From the NCBI GenBank assembly GCA_902496335.1, contig CABVAO010000002.1, positions 35,389 through 99,388 on the forward strand: a stretch of DNA of 64,000 nucleotides, in the 5' to 3' direction. The notes below the pieces were generated by a model, which searched no databases, was not told the origin of the DNA, and saw only the letters and a program-made list of their open reading frames with translations. Made by a program: the position numbers and the translations under genes. Every line of letters starts with the position of its first letter. Position 1 is the stretch's first letter. Below are positions 1 through 7,818 of the stretch, piece after piece. This DNA comes from an uncultured Collinsella sp. GTDB taxonomy: Bacteria; Actinomycetota; Coriobacteriia; Coriobacteriales; Coriobacteriaceae.

Positions 1-695
1 TCGAGCGCGTCGGCAATCTCGACAATCGCGTGCTCGCCCATGCCGTAGATGAGGATGTCGGCGCCCGAGTCGAGCAGTACCGAACGCTTGAGCTTGTCCT
101 GCCAGTAGTCGTAGTGGGCCAGACGGCGTAGGCTCGCCTCGATGCCGCCGATGATGATGGGAGCGTCCTTGAACGTCTGGCGGATGAGGTTGCCGTAGAC
201 CGTGACGGCACGATTGGGACGGCGCCCCTCCTCGCCACCAGGGGTATAGGCGTCGGTGTGGCGGCGGTGCTTGGTCACCGAATAGTGGTTGACCATGGAG
301 TCCATGTTGCCGGCACTGACCAAAAAGCCCAGGCGCGGCTCACCGAGTACGCTGATGCTGGCGGGATCGGTCCAGTCAGGCTGGCAGATGATGCCCACTT
401 TGTAACCGTGTGCATCGAGTACGCGGCTGATGATGGCCATGCCAAAGCTGGGATGGTCCACGTAGGCGTCGCCGCAGATGTAGACAAAGTCGCACTGGTC
501 CCAGCCGCGCGCATCCATGTCGGCGCGGCTGACGGGGAGGAACTTGTCGCGGCCCGGGCGCCAGGGGCGGACAGGCGCTGCAGAGGCATGCGTGGGTCGC
601 GAGTCCTGCGCCTTACCGCCGCGCTTTTGCTGCTGGCCCTGTTTGCCCTGCTGACTACGCTGGTTGTTCTGAGCGTGCTGAGGCTTTTTTGCCAC
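1..695 (-). CDS. YgiQ family (UPF0313) radical SAM protein, N-terminal part
   Basis: The gene runs off the left edge; 231 residues are visible. I placed the start at a GTG (695-693), four bases after GGGAGG on the minus strand. After about 45 Gln/Lys/Ser-rich residues the protein reads FLPVSRADMDARGWDQ and then VDHPSFGMAIISRVL, which is the N-terminal B12-binding-like region typical of YgiQ proteins. The radical SAM CxxxCxxC motif should lie beyond the edge. The family's substrate is unknown to me. It is transcribed away from the DUF1275 gene. Confidence 0.85.
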   Translation of the reverse strand, partial: MAKKPQHAQNNQRSQQGKQGQQQKRGGKAQDSRPTHASAAPVRPWRPGRDKFLPVSRADMDARGWDQCDFVYICGDAYVDHPSFGMAIISRVLDAHGYKVGIICQPDWTDPASISVLGEPRLGFLVSAGNMDSMVNHYSVTKHRRHTDAYTPGGEEGRRPNRAVTVYGNLIRQTFKDAPIIIGGIEASLRRLAHYDYWQDKLKRSVLLDSGADILIYGMGEHAIVEIADAL

Positions 696-732
696 GATCC
701 CTCCCGGTGTTTGTATGCTGCACGTAATTGTA

Positions 733-767
733 ACCAGTCTTTTTGGGACGGGGCTAAAAAGACTGGT
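733..767. repeat. REP-like palindromic unit with GGGACGGGG core
   Basis: ACCAGTCTTTTT (733-744) and AAAAAGACTGGT (756-767) form a perfect 12-bp stem around GGGACGGGGCT. The same core, with different stems, recurs at 17.3 and 21.3 kb. The unit lies between divergent genes. Nothing else is obvious in the 696-948 gap apart from the ribosome-binding site of the next gene. Confidence 0.7.
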
Positions 768-948
768 GGAGTACACGAGCTGGCGGATCGGCGTGTCGAT
801 GCGGGTGTCGTTTGTTTCCAGACTGTGTATCCCTGTGTCGAAGGGGTCGTCTCGCGCGCACGCCATGTTGTCAATGGGTTACAGTATGAACGGCGGCTAT
901 GTTTCCGCCAACGCACGAGAGAGTCGTCAACAAGGAGGATGCACGACG

Positions 949-1665
949 ATGCAGCGTGCCAAACAGATATCGGAGTCTATTGAGCTGGGCATCATCTTGG
1001 CGCTCGCCGGTGGCTTTATGGACGTGTATTCGTACATTGGGCGCGACCATGTTTTCGCCAACGCGCAGACGGGCAACATCTTGCTCGTGGGCGTGAGCAT
1101 CTCGGAGGGCAACTGGGCACTTGCGGGGCGCTACTTCTTCCCTGTGGTGTCGTTTGCCGTGGGTATTATGCTTGCCGACCTGGTACACGAGCGGTTTGGC
1201 AGTGTGATCCACTGGCGTCAGGTGACGGTGTTCTTTGAAGCCGTCATCTTGCTGGGCGTGAGCTTTATCCCCGGTGGCGGTTACAATCTGCTCGCTAACT
1301 GCCTCACCTCGTTTGCCTGCGGCATGCAGGTTGAGAGCTTCCGCAAGATACATGGTCACGGCATCGCCACGACCATGTGCATCGGCAACTTGCGCAACGC
1401 GCTGCAAAACGTGGACGATTACATCATCACCCACAGGCGCGGCTTTTTGGAAAACGGCCTGCTGTACTTTGGCGTGATCTTTACCTTTGTGTTTGGCGCC
1501 GTGTTGGGCAACTGGTGTATTGAGCGCATGGGCCTGCACGCCATCGTCGTGGCGAGCTTGCTGCTGTTTGTCGCGTTTGCCATCATGTTCATCGACCGCG
1601 AGCGCGACTTGCGCTTACGCTGGAAGGTTGCGGCCGAGGCTTGGAAAGAGGGCTGCCGAAAGTAA
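949..1665 (+). CDS. DUF1275 (YoaK-like) family membrane protein
   Basis: 238 residues. I chose ATG 949 because AGGAGG (933-938) lies 10 bases upstream; the reading frame is open further upstream but has no better start. The segment LALAGGFMDVYSYIGRDHVF followed by NAQTGNILLVG is characteristic of DUF1275 proteins. About six hydrophobic segments indicate an inner-membrane protein. The family is widespread and unassigned, and a transport role is often guessed. The gene is probably monocistronic, since a terminator-like hairpin follows at once. Confidence 0.85.
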   Translation: MQRAKQISESIELGIILALAGGFMDVYSYIGRDHVFANAQTGNILLVGVSISEGNWALAGRYFFPVVSFAVGIMLADLVHERFGSVIHWRQVTVFFEAVILLGVSFIPGGGYNLLANCLTSFACGMQVESFRKIHGHGIATTMCIGNLRNALQNVDDYIITHRRGFLENGLLYFGVIFTFVFGAVLGNWCIERMGLHAIVVASLLLFVAFAIMFIDRERDLRLRWKVAAEAWKEGCRK

Positions 1666-1671
1666 CCGAAT

Positions 1672-1706
1672 GCGGCAAAGGGGCTGTCCCTTTGCCGCAA
1701 TATTTT
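1672..1706 (+). terminator. Terminator hairpin after the DUF1275 gene
   Basis: GCGGCAAAGGG (1672-1682) pairs perfectly with CCCTTTGCCGC (1688-1698) around GCTGT, followed by AATATTTTTC. It starts seven bases after the stop codon. Confidence 0.75.
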
Positions 1707-1830
1707 TCATCGTCTGTTGAAACGCTTTAAATAGTTTGACGTTCTCACGCGTTTTTTGTTTCAAAAGCGTTAGGATGGGACTCATAGCGTGGGGCGTAAT
1801 GGGTGCCTCGCACACGATGGGAGGCTATCA

Positions 1831-2997
1831 ATGGCTAATCGTTTCGTTCTCAATACCATCTCTTATCATGGTTCCGGCGCCATCAAGGAGATCCCCGGCG
1901 AGCTCCAGCGTCGCGGCTACAAGAAGATCTTCGTCTGCTCCGATCCCGATCTGGTCAAGTTTGGCGTTACCGCCAAGGTGACCGACGAGCTCGACGCCGC
2001 TGGCATCGCCTGGAGCCTCTACTCCGAGATCAAGCCCAACCCCACGATTCAGAACGTCAAGGACGGCGTCGAGGCCTTCAAGGCCGCCGAGGCTGACGCT
2101 ATCGTGACCATCGGTGGCGGCTCCTCCATGGACACCGCTAAGGCCATCGGCATCATCATCAACAACCCCGAGTTTGCCGATGTCCGCAGCCTCGAGGGCG
2201 TTGCTCCCACCAAGAACCATGCCGTGTTCACTATCGCTGTGCCGACGACCGCCGGTACCGCCGCTGAGGTGACCATCAACTACGTCATCACCGACCCCGA
2301 GAAGGTCCGCAAGTTCGTGTGCGTCGACACCAACGATGCCCCCGAGGTCGCTGTCGTCGATCCCGACATGATGGCTTCCATGCCCGCCGGCCTGACCGCT
2401 TCCACTGGCATGGACGCACTGACCCACGCCATCGAGGGCTACACCACCAAGGGCGCCTGGGAGCTTTCCGACATGTTCCACTTCGAGGCTATAAAGCTGA
2501 TCAGCGAGAACCTGCGCGACTCTGTCGCCGAGGCCAAGTCCGGTCAGCCCGGTTCCGGCCGCGAGGGCATGGCCCTTGGCCAGTATGTCGCCGGCATGGG
2601 CTTCTCCAATGTCGGCCTGGGCATCGACCACGCCATGGCTCACACCCTGTCCGCTCACTACGACACCCCGCACGGCGTCGCTTGCGCCATGCTGCTGCCG
2701 ATCGCCATGGAGTTCAACAAGCCGGTTTGCGCCGAGCGCCTGGCCAAGGTCGCCGTCGCCATGGGCGTTGACACCACGGGCATGAGCACTGACGAGGCCG
2801 CCGACGCCGCCATCGCCGCCGTCAAGCAGCTTTCCGCCGACGTGAACATCCCGCACGTCTGCGAGGCCATGAAGGCTGACGAGATCGAGGTCCTGGCTAA
2901 GGACGCCATGGCCGACGCTTGCTTCCCGGGTAACCCGCGCGAGGCGACGCTCGACGACGTCATCGAGCTCTTCAAGAAGATCTGCCCGGCTGCCTAG
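1831..2997 (+). CDS. fucO: Iron-containing alcohol dehydrogenase, lactaldehyde reductase-like
   Basis: 388 residues, close to the 382 of Escherichia coli FucO, with which it shares long stretches such as PTTAGTAAEVTINYVIT and GQYVAGMGFSNVGLG. FucO reduces L-lactaldehyde to 1,2-propanediol with NADH during fucose or rhamnose fermentation. The nucleotide-binding GGGSSMDTAK (about residue 98) and the metal-ligand segments GMDALTHAIEG and DHAMAHTLSAHYDTPHG (Asp and three His) are present. Start ATG 1831 has GGGAGG six bases upstream; an upstream in-frame start has no Shine-Dalgarno. No fucose genes are adjacent, so the physiological aldehyde is inferred from sequence only. Confidence 0.88.
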   Translation: MANRFVLNTISYHGSGAIKEIPGELQRRGYKKIFVCSDPDLVKFGVTAKVTDELDAAGIAWSLYSEIKPNPTIQNVKDGVEAFKAAEADAIVTIGGGSSMDTAKAIGIIINNPEFADVRSLEGVAPTKNHAVFTIAVPTTAGTAAEVTINYVITDPEKVRKFVCVDTNDAPEVAVVDPDMMASMPAGLTASTGMDALTHAIEGYTTKGAWELSDMFHFEAIKLISENLRDSVAEAKSGQPGSGREGMALGQYVAGMGFSNVGLGIDHAMAHTLSAHYDTPHGVACAMLLPIAMEFNKPVCAERLAKVAVAMGVDTTGMSTDEAADAAIAAVKQLSADVNIPHVCEAMKADEIEVLAKDAMADACFPGNPREATLDDVIELFKKICPAA

Positions 2998-3050
2998 CCT
3001 AGTTTGGTGTTCTTTCGCCTGTAGGCGTATGGTCTTTTGACTTGCCACTG

Positions 3051-3082
3051 GCCCCGCCGCGCTACGCGCGGCGGGGCTTTTT
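3051..3082 (+). terminator. Rho-independent terminator after fucO
   Basis: A 12-bp GC-only stem, GCCCCGCCGCGC (3051-3062) with GCGCGGCGGGGC (3066-3077), loop TAC, then TTTTT. Confidence 0.92.
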
Positions 3083-3157
3083 GTGCTGCGTCGATGTCCC
3101 GAAACGGGCAAAACCAAGGCATACTGCCCGCTGCGGATAGGTGGTGCACTTCCCAGC

Positions 3158-3391
3158 GTGCATTTTTGGGAGTATTCAGCAGGCTCTGAAAAATGCATAA
3201 CGTTTTGAATGGCCCGTAGTGGCCCGCAGGCGCCCATCGACAGCCATTGTGGGCGGGCTATCGATGAGTGGAGGGGGCTGTCGCCGCGTTTTTGGTTTGC
3301 GACGACCTGCAACACTGCTGTAACCGCGTCGTTTTGTCGTTCGCGATGGGGTCGTTGGGGCCCACGGTGCTGAATACTCCGTTTTTTGCAC
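3158..3391. repeat. MITE-like element with 24-bp imperfect terminal inverted repeats
   Basis: In the 519-base gap between fucO and the M42 gene, the segment 3158-3181 is the inverted counterpart of 3368-3391. Both outward ends contain TGCTGAATACTCC followed by six differing bases and TGCAC. The left end also carries a nested repeat, TGCATTTTT (3159-3167) and AAAAATGCA (3189-3197). Minus-strand open frames inside encode no recognisable protein. A non-autonomous mobile or extragenic element is my inference, and no clear target duplication is visible. I see nothing definite in the rest of the gap. Confidence 0.4.
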
Positions 3392-3601
3392 GGCCCAAGG
3401 TGGGGTACCCTGAGACGAAGCAAAAAGATTCCTCATTTCTATGCAGATACCGATAGGATTTATGCAAGATTGGGATTGTAAGCCGTGCGCGTGCGTAAAA
3501 TCGGCGGGAGGACGTCTGGAGGTGGCTCGGCTCCCAGAGCCTTGCGCGTGTAGAACGGTTAAAATCGGGACTCGGTCTTAGTTTTGCTTGGAAGGATGCA
3601 C

Positions 3602-4645
3602 ATGGCTTCTGTAATCGATGCTTCTCTAGAGGAGACGCTCTCCTATATCGCGGGACAGCTTAAGACGCTGACTTCTATCGCTTCGCCGACGGGCTATACC
3701 CGTGCGGCGACTGATTATCTGATGGAGACGTTGCGCGATATGGGCTTTGGGCCCGAGCGCTCCAATAAGGGCAATGTGCTCGTTGGGCTTGGTGGTGAGG
3801 GTGAGCCGCTCGTGTTGGCGAGCCATGTCGATACCCTGGGCGCCATGGTGCGTTCCATTAAGGACAATGGTCGCCTGCGCCCCACGACCCTCGGCGGGCA
3901 TCAGTGGTCTACGGCCGATGGCGAGAACTGCACCGTTTATACGCGCGACGGCAATGTCTACACGGGCGTGGTCCTCAATACCGAGCCTTCGGCGCATGTG
4001 GCCGATGAGCCGGTCAAGACCATCGAGAAGAACATGGAAATCCTGCTCGACGAGAACGTTGACAGCAAGGACGATGTGCTCGAGCTGGGTATTCAAACCG
4101 GCGACATCATCGCTATGGATCCGCGCACCACGGTGACGGAGAGCGGCTACATCAAGAGTCGCTTCCTTGACGACAAGCTGTCCGCGTCGATTCTGCTGGG
4201 TTTGGCCCGCGCCGTCGCCGAAGGCGAGGTGACGCTTTCGCGCAAGGTTTCGTTGCTCTTTACGGTGTACGAGGAGGTCGGCCACGGCGGTGCCTTTGTG
4301 CCGGCCGACACGCGCGAGATGATCAGCGTTGACATGGGCTGCGTGGGCGACGACCTGGGCTGCACCGAGCGCATGGTGTCGATTTGCGCCAAGGATTCGG
4401 GCGGTCCGTACAACTACGACCTGGTAACCACGCTGTCCAACATCGCGCGCGAGCTGGAGCTCGATTACGCCATCGATGTGTATCCGCACTACGGCTCGGA
4501 CGTTGAGGCCACGCTCTCGGCCGGCTACGACATCCGTCACGGCCTGATCGGCCCCGGCGTGTACGCGAGCCACAACTACGAGCGCAGCCACATCGACGGC
4601 GTGCGCAATACCTACGAGCTGGTCCGCGCCTACGTACAACGCTAG
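3602..4645 (+). CDS. M42 family metallopeptidase (cytosolic aminopeptidase)
   Basis: 347 residues from ATG 3602, which follows GGAAGG (3590-3595) by six bases; in-frame ATG 3596 is too close to that site. The di-metal centre expected for M42/FrvX enzymes is visible in order: ASHVDTLGAMV (His, Asp), FLDDKLSASI (bridging Asp), YEEVGHGGA (general base and ligand Glu), SVDMGCVGDD (Asp) and ASHNYERSHIDG (His). These tetrahedral aminopeptidases trim short peptides in the cytosol, and some act as cellulase-like glutamyl peptidases. Substrate preference cannot be read from sequence. It is convergent with mnmA across a long palindrome. Confidence 0.88.
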   Translation: MASVIDASLEETLSYIAGQLKTLTSIASPTGYTRAATDYLMETLRDMGFGPERSNKGNVLVGLGGEGEPLVLASHVDTLGAMVRSIKDNGRLRPTTLGGHQWSTADGENCTVYTRDGNVYTGVVLNTEPSAHVADEPVKTIEKNMEILLDENVDSKDDVLELGIQTGDIIAMDPRTTVTESGYIKSRFLDDKLSASILLGLARAVAEGEVTLSRKVSLLFTVYEEVGHGGAFVPADTREMISVDMGCVGDDLGCTERMVSICAKDSGGPYNYDLVTTLSNIARELELDYAIDVYPHYGSDVEATLSAGYDIRHGLIGPGVYASHNYERSHIDGVRNTYELVRAYVQR

Positions 4646-4700
4646 CGATGCAGCGGCCTCGGCTGATACGGCAGTACCGACCGAGGCCGTCCTCTCTAAG

Positions 4701-4763
4701 TTGCGGTGAAATAGGGACTGTTTGGCGGTTTTAAACGCTTAAACAGTCCCTATTTCACCGCAA
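4701..4763. terminator. 23-bp perfect palindrome between convergent genes
   Basis: The arms 4701-4723 (beginning TTGCGGTGAAATAGGGACTG) and 4741-4763 are exact inverted copies separated by 17 bases. The element sits between the ends of the M42 gene and mnmA, so it may terminate both. It lacks a strong T-tract, and its TTGCGGTG ends also occur in the hairpin at 17227-17258, so it may belong to the extragenic repeat family. Confidence 0.6.
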
Positions 4764-4781
4764 TTTATGAAGGGGATGGGG

Positions 4782-5882
4782 CTACTTAAGTGCGCCGGTC
4801 ACCGTGCCGCCGCCGAGGACGATGTCGCCGCGGTAGACTACAACGGCTTGGCCGGGGGCGATGGCGCGCTGCGGGTCGTCAAAAGTTAGCAGCATTTGCC
4901 CGTCTTCGCCGCGCGCAAGGGTCGCTGCCTGGTCTTTCTGACGATAGCGGTACTTGGCACCTACGCGAATGCCACCGGACGTGAGCTCTGCCTTCATGCG
5001 GTCGGCAGGGGCACTCCAGATCCAGTCGTTGGCCGTGAGCGCTGTGGCCGTTAGGTCCTCGGCCTCGCCCAGATGCACGGTGCTGCTGTCGGCGTCGACG
5101 CCCGTTACGTACACGGGATGCGCCATCGCGACGCCCAGGCCCTTGCGCTGGCCGATGGTGTAGCGCAGCGCGCCGTTGTGGCGCCCGACCACGCTGCCGT
5201 CGCGCCACACAATGTCACCCGGCGCAGCGGGATGTCCGCAGCGGCGCTCGATATAGCCCGCGTAGTCACCGTCTGGAATAAAGCAGATATCCTCGCTTTC
5301 GGCCTTCTGGGCGTTGGTAAAGCCCTGCTCGGCGGCTATTCGGCGCACGTCGCGCTCTTTGTTTAGGCCTGCCAGCGGAAAGATCGTGTGCGCCAGGCGC
5401 TCCTGCGTAAGCGAATACAAAAAGTAGCTTTGGTCCTTTTTGGGGTCCTCGCCGCGATGGAGCTGCCAGGTGCCATCTGCCGCCTGGCTTGTTTTGGCGT
5501 AATGTCCCGTTGCGATGTAGTCGCAGCCCATGTCCAGCGCCGCATCGAGCAGCGCGCCAAACTTAATGTGGCGGTTGCAGATAATGCACGGGTTGGGCGT
5601 CAGCCCCTCCTGGTAGGCGTTCACAAAGCGCTCGATAACGCTGTGGTCGAACGTCTGCTGCAGGTCGAGCACATGATGGGGGATCCCCAGGCGCTCGGCG
5701 ACCGCCTTCGCGTCGGCGATGTCGCGGTCGACCTTACTCATGCCCGTGGCGGGGTCGGGTGCGGGGCAGGTGAGGCGCATGGTGGCACCGACGCATTCGT
5801 AGCCCTGGCTTTTGAGCAGGTACGCGGTCACGCTGGAATCGACGCCGCCGCTCATGGCGACGAGCACGCGCTTGTTGTGCAT
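4782..5882 (-). CDS. mnmA: tRNA-specific 2-thiouridylase MnmA
   Basis: 366 residues, normal length. MnmA adenylates and thiolates U34 of tRNA-Lys, -Glu and -Gln. The ATP-pyrophosphatase P-loop AMSGGVDSS (residues 9-17), the first catalytic Cys in LTPNPCIICN and the second in SEDICFIPDG are all present, as is the central YTIGQRKGLG segment. The start has AAGGAG on the minus strand. It lies downstream of cysK, which makes the cysteine that supplies the sulfur. A terminator and an extended -10 element between them suggest it also has its own promoter. Confidence 0.96.
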   Translation of the reverse strand: MHNKRVLVAMSGGVDSSVTAYLLKSQGYECVGATMRLTCPAPDPATGMSKVDRDIADAKAVAERLGIPHHVLDLQQTFDHSVIERFVNAYQEGLTPNPCIICNRHIKFGALLDAALDMGCDYIATGHYAKTSQAADGTWQLHRGEDPKKDQSYFLYSLTQERLAHTIFPLAGLNKERDVRRIAAEQGFTNAQKAESEDICFIPDGDYAGYIERRCGHPAAPGDIVWRDGSVVGRHNGALRYTIGQRKGLGVAMAHPVYVTGVDADSSTVHLGEAEDLTATALTANDWIWSAPADRMKAELTSGGIRVGAKYRYRQKDQAATLARGEDGQMLLTFDDPQRAIAPGQAVVVYRGDIVLGGGTVTGALK

Positions 5883-5910
5883 GGGGAGGTTCTCCTTGGT
5901 GGCATGTGGC

Positions 5911-5950
5911 CAAAAAAGAAAAGCGGCGCGGGAGGCTGGTTCCGCGCCGC
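5911..5950 (-). terminator. Terminator between cysK and mnmA
   Basis: Read on the minus strand, GCGGCGCGG (5950-5942) pairs with CCGCGCCGC (5931-5923), followed by TTTTCTTTTTT. It ends about 30 bases before the mnmA start, and so falls in the mnmA leader as well as ending cysK. Confidence 0.85.
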
Positions 5951-5954
5951 AGAC

Positions 5955-5962
5955 ATTGTAGC
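5955..5962 (-). promoter_or_regulatory. Candidate extended -10 promoter for mnmA
   Basis: The minus strand reads TGCTACAAT, a TG-N-TACAAT extended -10. No good -35 is visible. Transcription from here would start next to the 5' arm of the terminator hairpin. Confidence 0.35.
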
Positions 5963-6063
5963 AAGTTCGGACGTCTCGTGGGACACCCTAACGAGATGGG
6001 CTCAGGCGGCCAGAAGAGAGGGTAGGCCGGCATGCCATGGGCCTATCGACAAGTGACGGGCCC

Positions 6064-7002
6064 TTAGTCCTGGAAGAGTGCCGTGGACAGGTAGCGCTCA
6101 CCGGTATCGGCGAGCAGCGCCACGATGGTCTTACCCTCGTTCTCGGGACGCTTGGCCAGTTGCAGTGCGGCCCACACGGCGGCACCGGACGAAATGCCCA
6201 CGAGCACGCCCTCCTTGTGGCCCACGGCGCGGCCGGTGGCAAAGGCGTCGTCGTTCTCGACGGGGATGATCTCGTCGTAGACCTGGGTGTCGAGGACGTC
6301 GGGCACAAAGCCGGCACCGATGCCCTGGATCTTGTGCGGGCCGGCCTGGCCCTTGGAGAGCACCGGGGAGGTGGCGGGCTCGACGGCGACGACCTTAATC
6401 TCGGGGTTCTGCTCCTTGAGGAACTCGCCCACGCCGGTCACGGTACCACCGGTGCCAACGCCGGCGACGAAGATGTCGACCTTGCCGTCGGTGTCGTCCC
6501 AGATCTCGGGGCCGGTCGTGGCCTTGTGGATGGCGGGGTTGGCGGGGTTCACAAACTGGCCGGCGATGATACTGTTGGGAGTCTCCTTCTGCAGCTCCTC
6601 GGCCTTGGCGATAGCGCCCTTCATGCCCTTGGAACCGTCGGTGAGCACGAGCTGCGCACCGTATGCCTGCATCAGCTTGCGGCGCTCGACGGACATGGTC
6701 TCGGGCATGGTGATGATCACCTTGTAGCCGCGGGCGGCCGCCACGGAGGCGATACCGACGCCGGTGTTGCCGCTCGTGGGCTCGATGATGGTGTAGTCGC
6801 CGCCGCGCACGAGCTTGCCTGCCTTCTCGGCCTCGTCAATCATGTTCTTGGCGACGCGGTCTTTAACGGAGCCGGCGGGGTTGAAGTATTCCAGTTTGAC
6901 GAGCACGCGAGCCTTGAGGTCCTCGTCGGCCTCAAAGTGAGTGAGCTCCAGAAGCGGGGTGTGGCCGATAAGCTGATCGATGGACGTGTAAACCTTGCTC
7001 AT
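6064..7002 (-). CDS. cysK: Cysteine synthase A (O-acetylserine thiol-lyase)
   Basis: 312 residues, typical for CysK. It is a PLP enzyme that converts O-acetylserine and sulfide to cysteine. The PLP lysine is in NPAGSVKDR (Lys47), the substrate loop is PTSGNTG (75-81) and the phosphate-cradle segment is [11 protein letters not shown]. The start is preceded by GGAGG. It is divergent from an Rrf2-family regulator gene with 253 bases between, the usual arrangement for a sulfur-responsive switch, and lies upstream of mnmA. CysK and its paralogue CysM/Cbs are hard to tell apart, but length and motifs favour CysK. Confidence 0.93.
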   Translation of the reverse strand: MSKVYTSIDQLIGHTPLLELTHFEADEDLKARVLVKLEYFNPAGSVKDRVAKNMIDEAEKAGKLVRGGDYTIIEPTSGNTGVGIASVAAARGYKVIITMPETMSVERRKLMQAYGAQLVLTDGSKGMKGAIAKAEELQKETPNSIIAGQFVNPANPAIHKATTGPEIWDDTDGKVDIFVAGVGTGGTVTGVGEFLKEQNPEIKVVAVEPATSPVLSKGQAGPHKIQGIGAGFVPDVLDTQVYDEIIPVENDDAFATGRAVGHKEGVLVGISSGAAVWAALQLAKRPENEGKTIVALLADTGERYLSTALFQD

Positions 7003-7074
7003 GGTGAACCTCCAAAGTGTTCAAGTTGCTGGTTGCCGTGTGGTTTTACGGCGTGTCTAGCAGATAAACCCATA

Positions 7075-7087
7075 AACCTTATAGGTT
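7075..7087. promoter_or_regulatory. Candidate operator palindrome between cysK and the Rrf2 gene
   Basis: AACCT-TAT-AGGTT is a perfect 5-bp palindrome, 73 bases upstream of the cysK start. Being in the divergent promoter region beside an Rrf2 gene makes it a candidate binding site. This is inference, because such a short palindrome can occur by chance. Confidence 0.3.
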
Positions 7088-7255
7088 GTTCGTTTAGCTG
7101 TTGGCAAGCATAGTAGACACTAAAGCCTAGTAATGCAATAGGAAATAGAAGATTATTACGAGTCGATTAACCATCTTGACCGGAACGGGTATTTCCAAAG
7201 CTAATTTTTCGGCTAGAATTTCAACGGACTAAAAGACCGAAAGGCAGCACTATAT

Positions 7256-7684
7256 ATGTTGGTTTCTACTAAGGGCAGGTACGCCCTGCGCGTTATGGTT
7301 GACCTGGCCGAGCACCAGGCGGCCGGTCGCATCCCGCTCAAAGAGATTGCGGCGCGACAGGGGATTTCCGAGAAATATCTCGAGAACATCTTGGCTACGC
7401 TCGTGCGCGCCAACATGCTCTCGGGCATGCGTGGCAAGGGCGGCGGCTACGTGCTCACGCGCCCGCCCGAGCAGTACACGGTGGGCGAGATCCTGCGCTT
7501 GACCGAGGGCAGCCTGGCGCCGGTCGCCTGCCTGGATGGCGACTGCAAGGGTTGCTCGCGATCTGATGAGTGTCCCACGCTCGACGTGTGGAAGAACCTG
7601 GACAAGCTCATCAACGATTACCTCGACGGCGTGACGCTCGATCAACTTGTCGCTCCCAACCATGGCTACGACTACGTCATCTAG
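7256..7684 (+). CDS. Rrf2 family transcriptional regulator (IscR/CymR type)
   Basis: 142 residues. The N-terminal winged helix is typical: STKGRYALRVMVDLA, then EIAARQGISEKYLENIL (recognition helix) and GKGGGYVLTRP (wing). Four cysteines follow at 92, 97, 100 and 106, spaced much like the [2Fe-2S]-binding cysteines of IscR, whereas the cysteine-metabolism repressor CymR lacks them. It is divergent from cysK, so it probably controls cysK (and perhaps mnmA) in response to Fe-S or cysteine status. Only a weak AAGG site precedes ATG 7256. Confidence 0.87.
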   Translation: MLVSTKGRYALRVMVDLAEHQAAGRIPLKEIAARQGISEKYLENILATLVRANMLSGMRGKGGGYVLTRPPEQYTVGEILRLTEGSLAPVACLDGDCKGCSRSDECPTLDVWKNLDKLINDYLDGVTLDQLVAPNHGYDYVI

Positions 7685-7696
7685 CCCACACCTGCA

Positions 7697-7740
7697 TTTG
7701 GGGACGGGGTAGAAATGGTAGATTCTCTCGTCCTTTGAGA
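7697..7740. repeat. Remnant of the GGGACGGGG repeat family
   Basis: The core GGGACGGGG lies at 7701-7709, followed by TAGAAATGGTAGATTCTC. No full palindrome is preserved. It is 16 bases after the Rrf2 stop. Confidence 0.45.
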
Positions 7741-7778
7741 CTTGACAAATAAGAAGGCCGCCCATTTTTTGTGAACTG

Positions 7779-7810
7779 CCTCCCATTTCTTGGACATGAG
7801 AAATGGGAGG
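7779..7810 (+). promoter_or_regulatory. IS hairpin that would hide the orfA ribosome-binding site
   Basis: CCTCCCATTTCT (7779-7790), within the left terminal repeat, pairs perfectly with AGAAATGGGAGG (7799-7810), whose GGGAGG is the orfA Shine-Dalgarno. A transcript entering from outside would fold this stem and block orfA translation. A transcript starting inside the stem would not. Such protection from read-through is known for other IS families, and its action here is inferred. Confidence 0.6.
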
Positions 7811-7818
7811 CTTTCTTT

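Noticed and set aside
1828..3423. Minus-strand open frame (531 codons) opposite fucO
   Set aside because: It overlaps a clear fucO gene and its terminator; the repeat at 3158-3391 lies in its N-terminal part.
3176..3467. Short minus-strand ORFs in the fucO-M42 gap
   Set aside because: Two frames overlap, neither has a ribosome site or known domain, and they lie largely within the inverted-repeat element.
7771..7818. GTG 7771 as the start of the IS OrfA
   Set aside because: It lies at the IS boundary inside the terminal repeat, partly outside the element, and has no Shine-Dalgarno; ATG 7819 has one.
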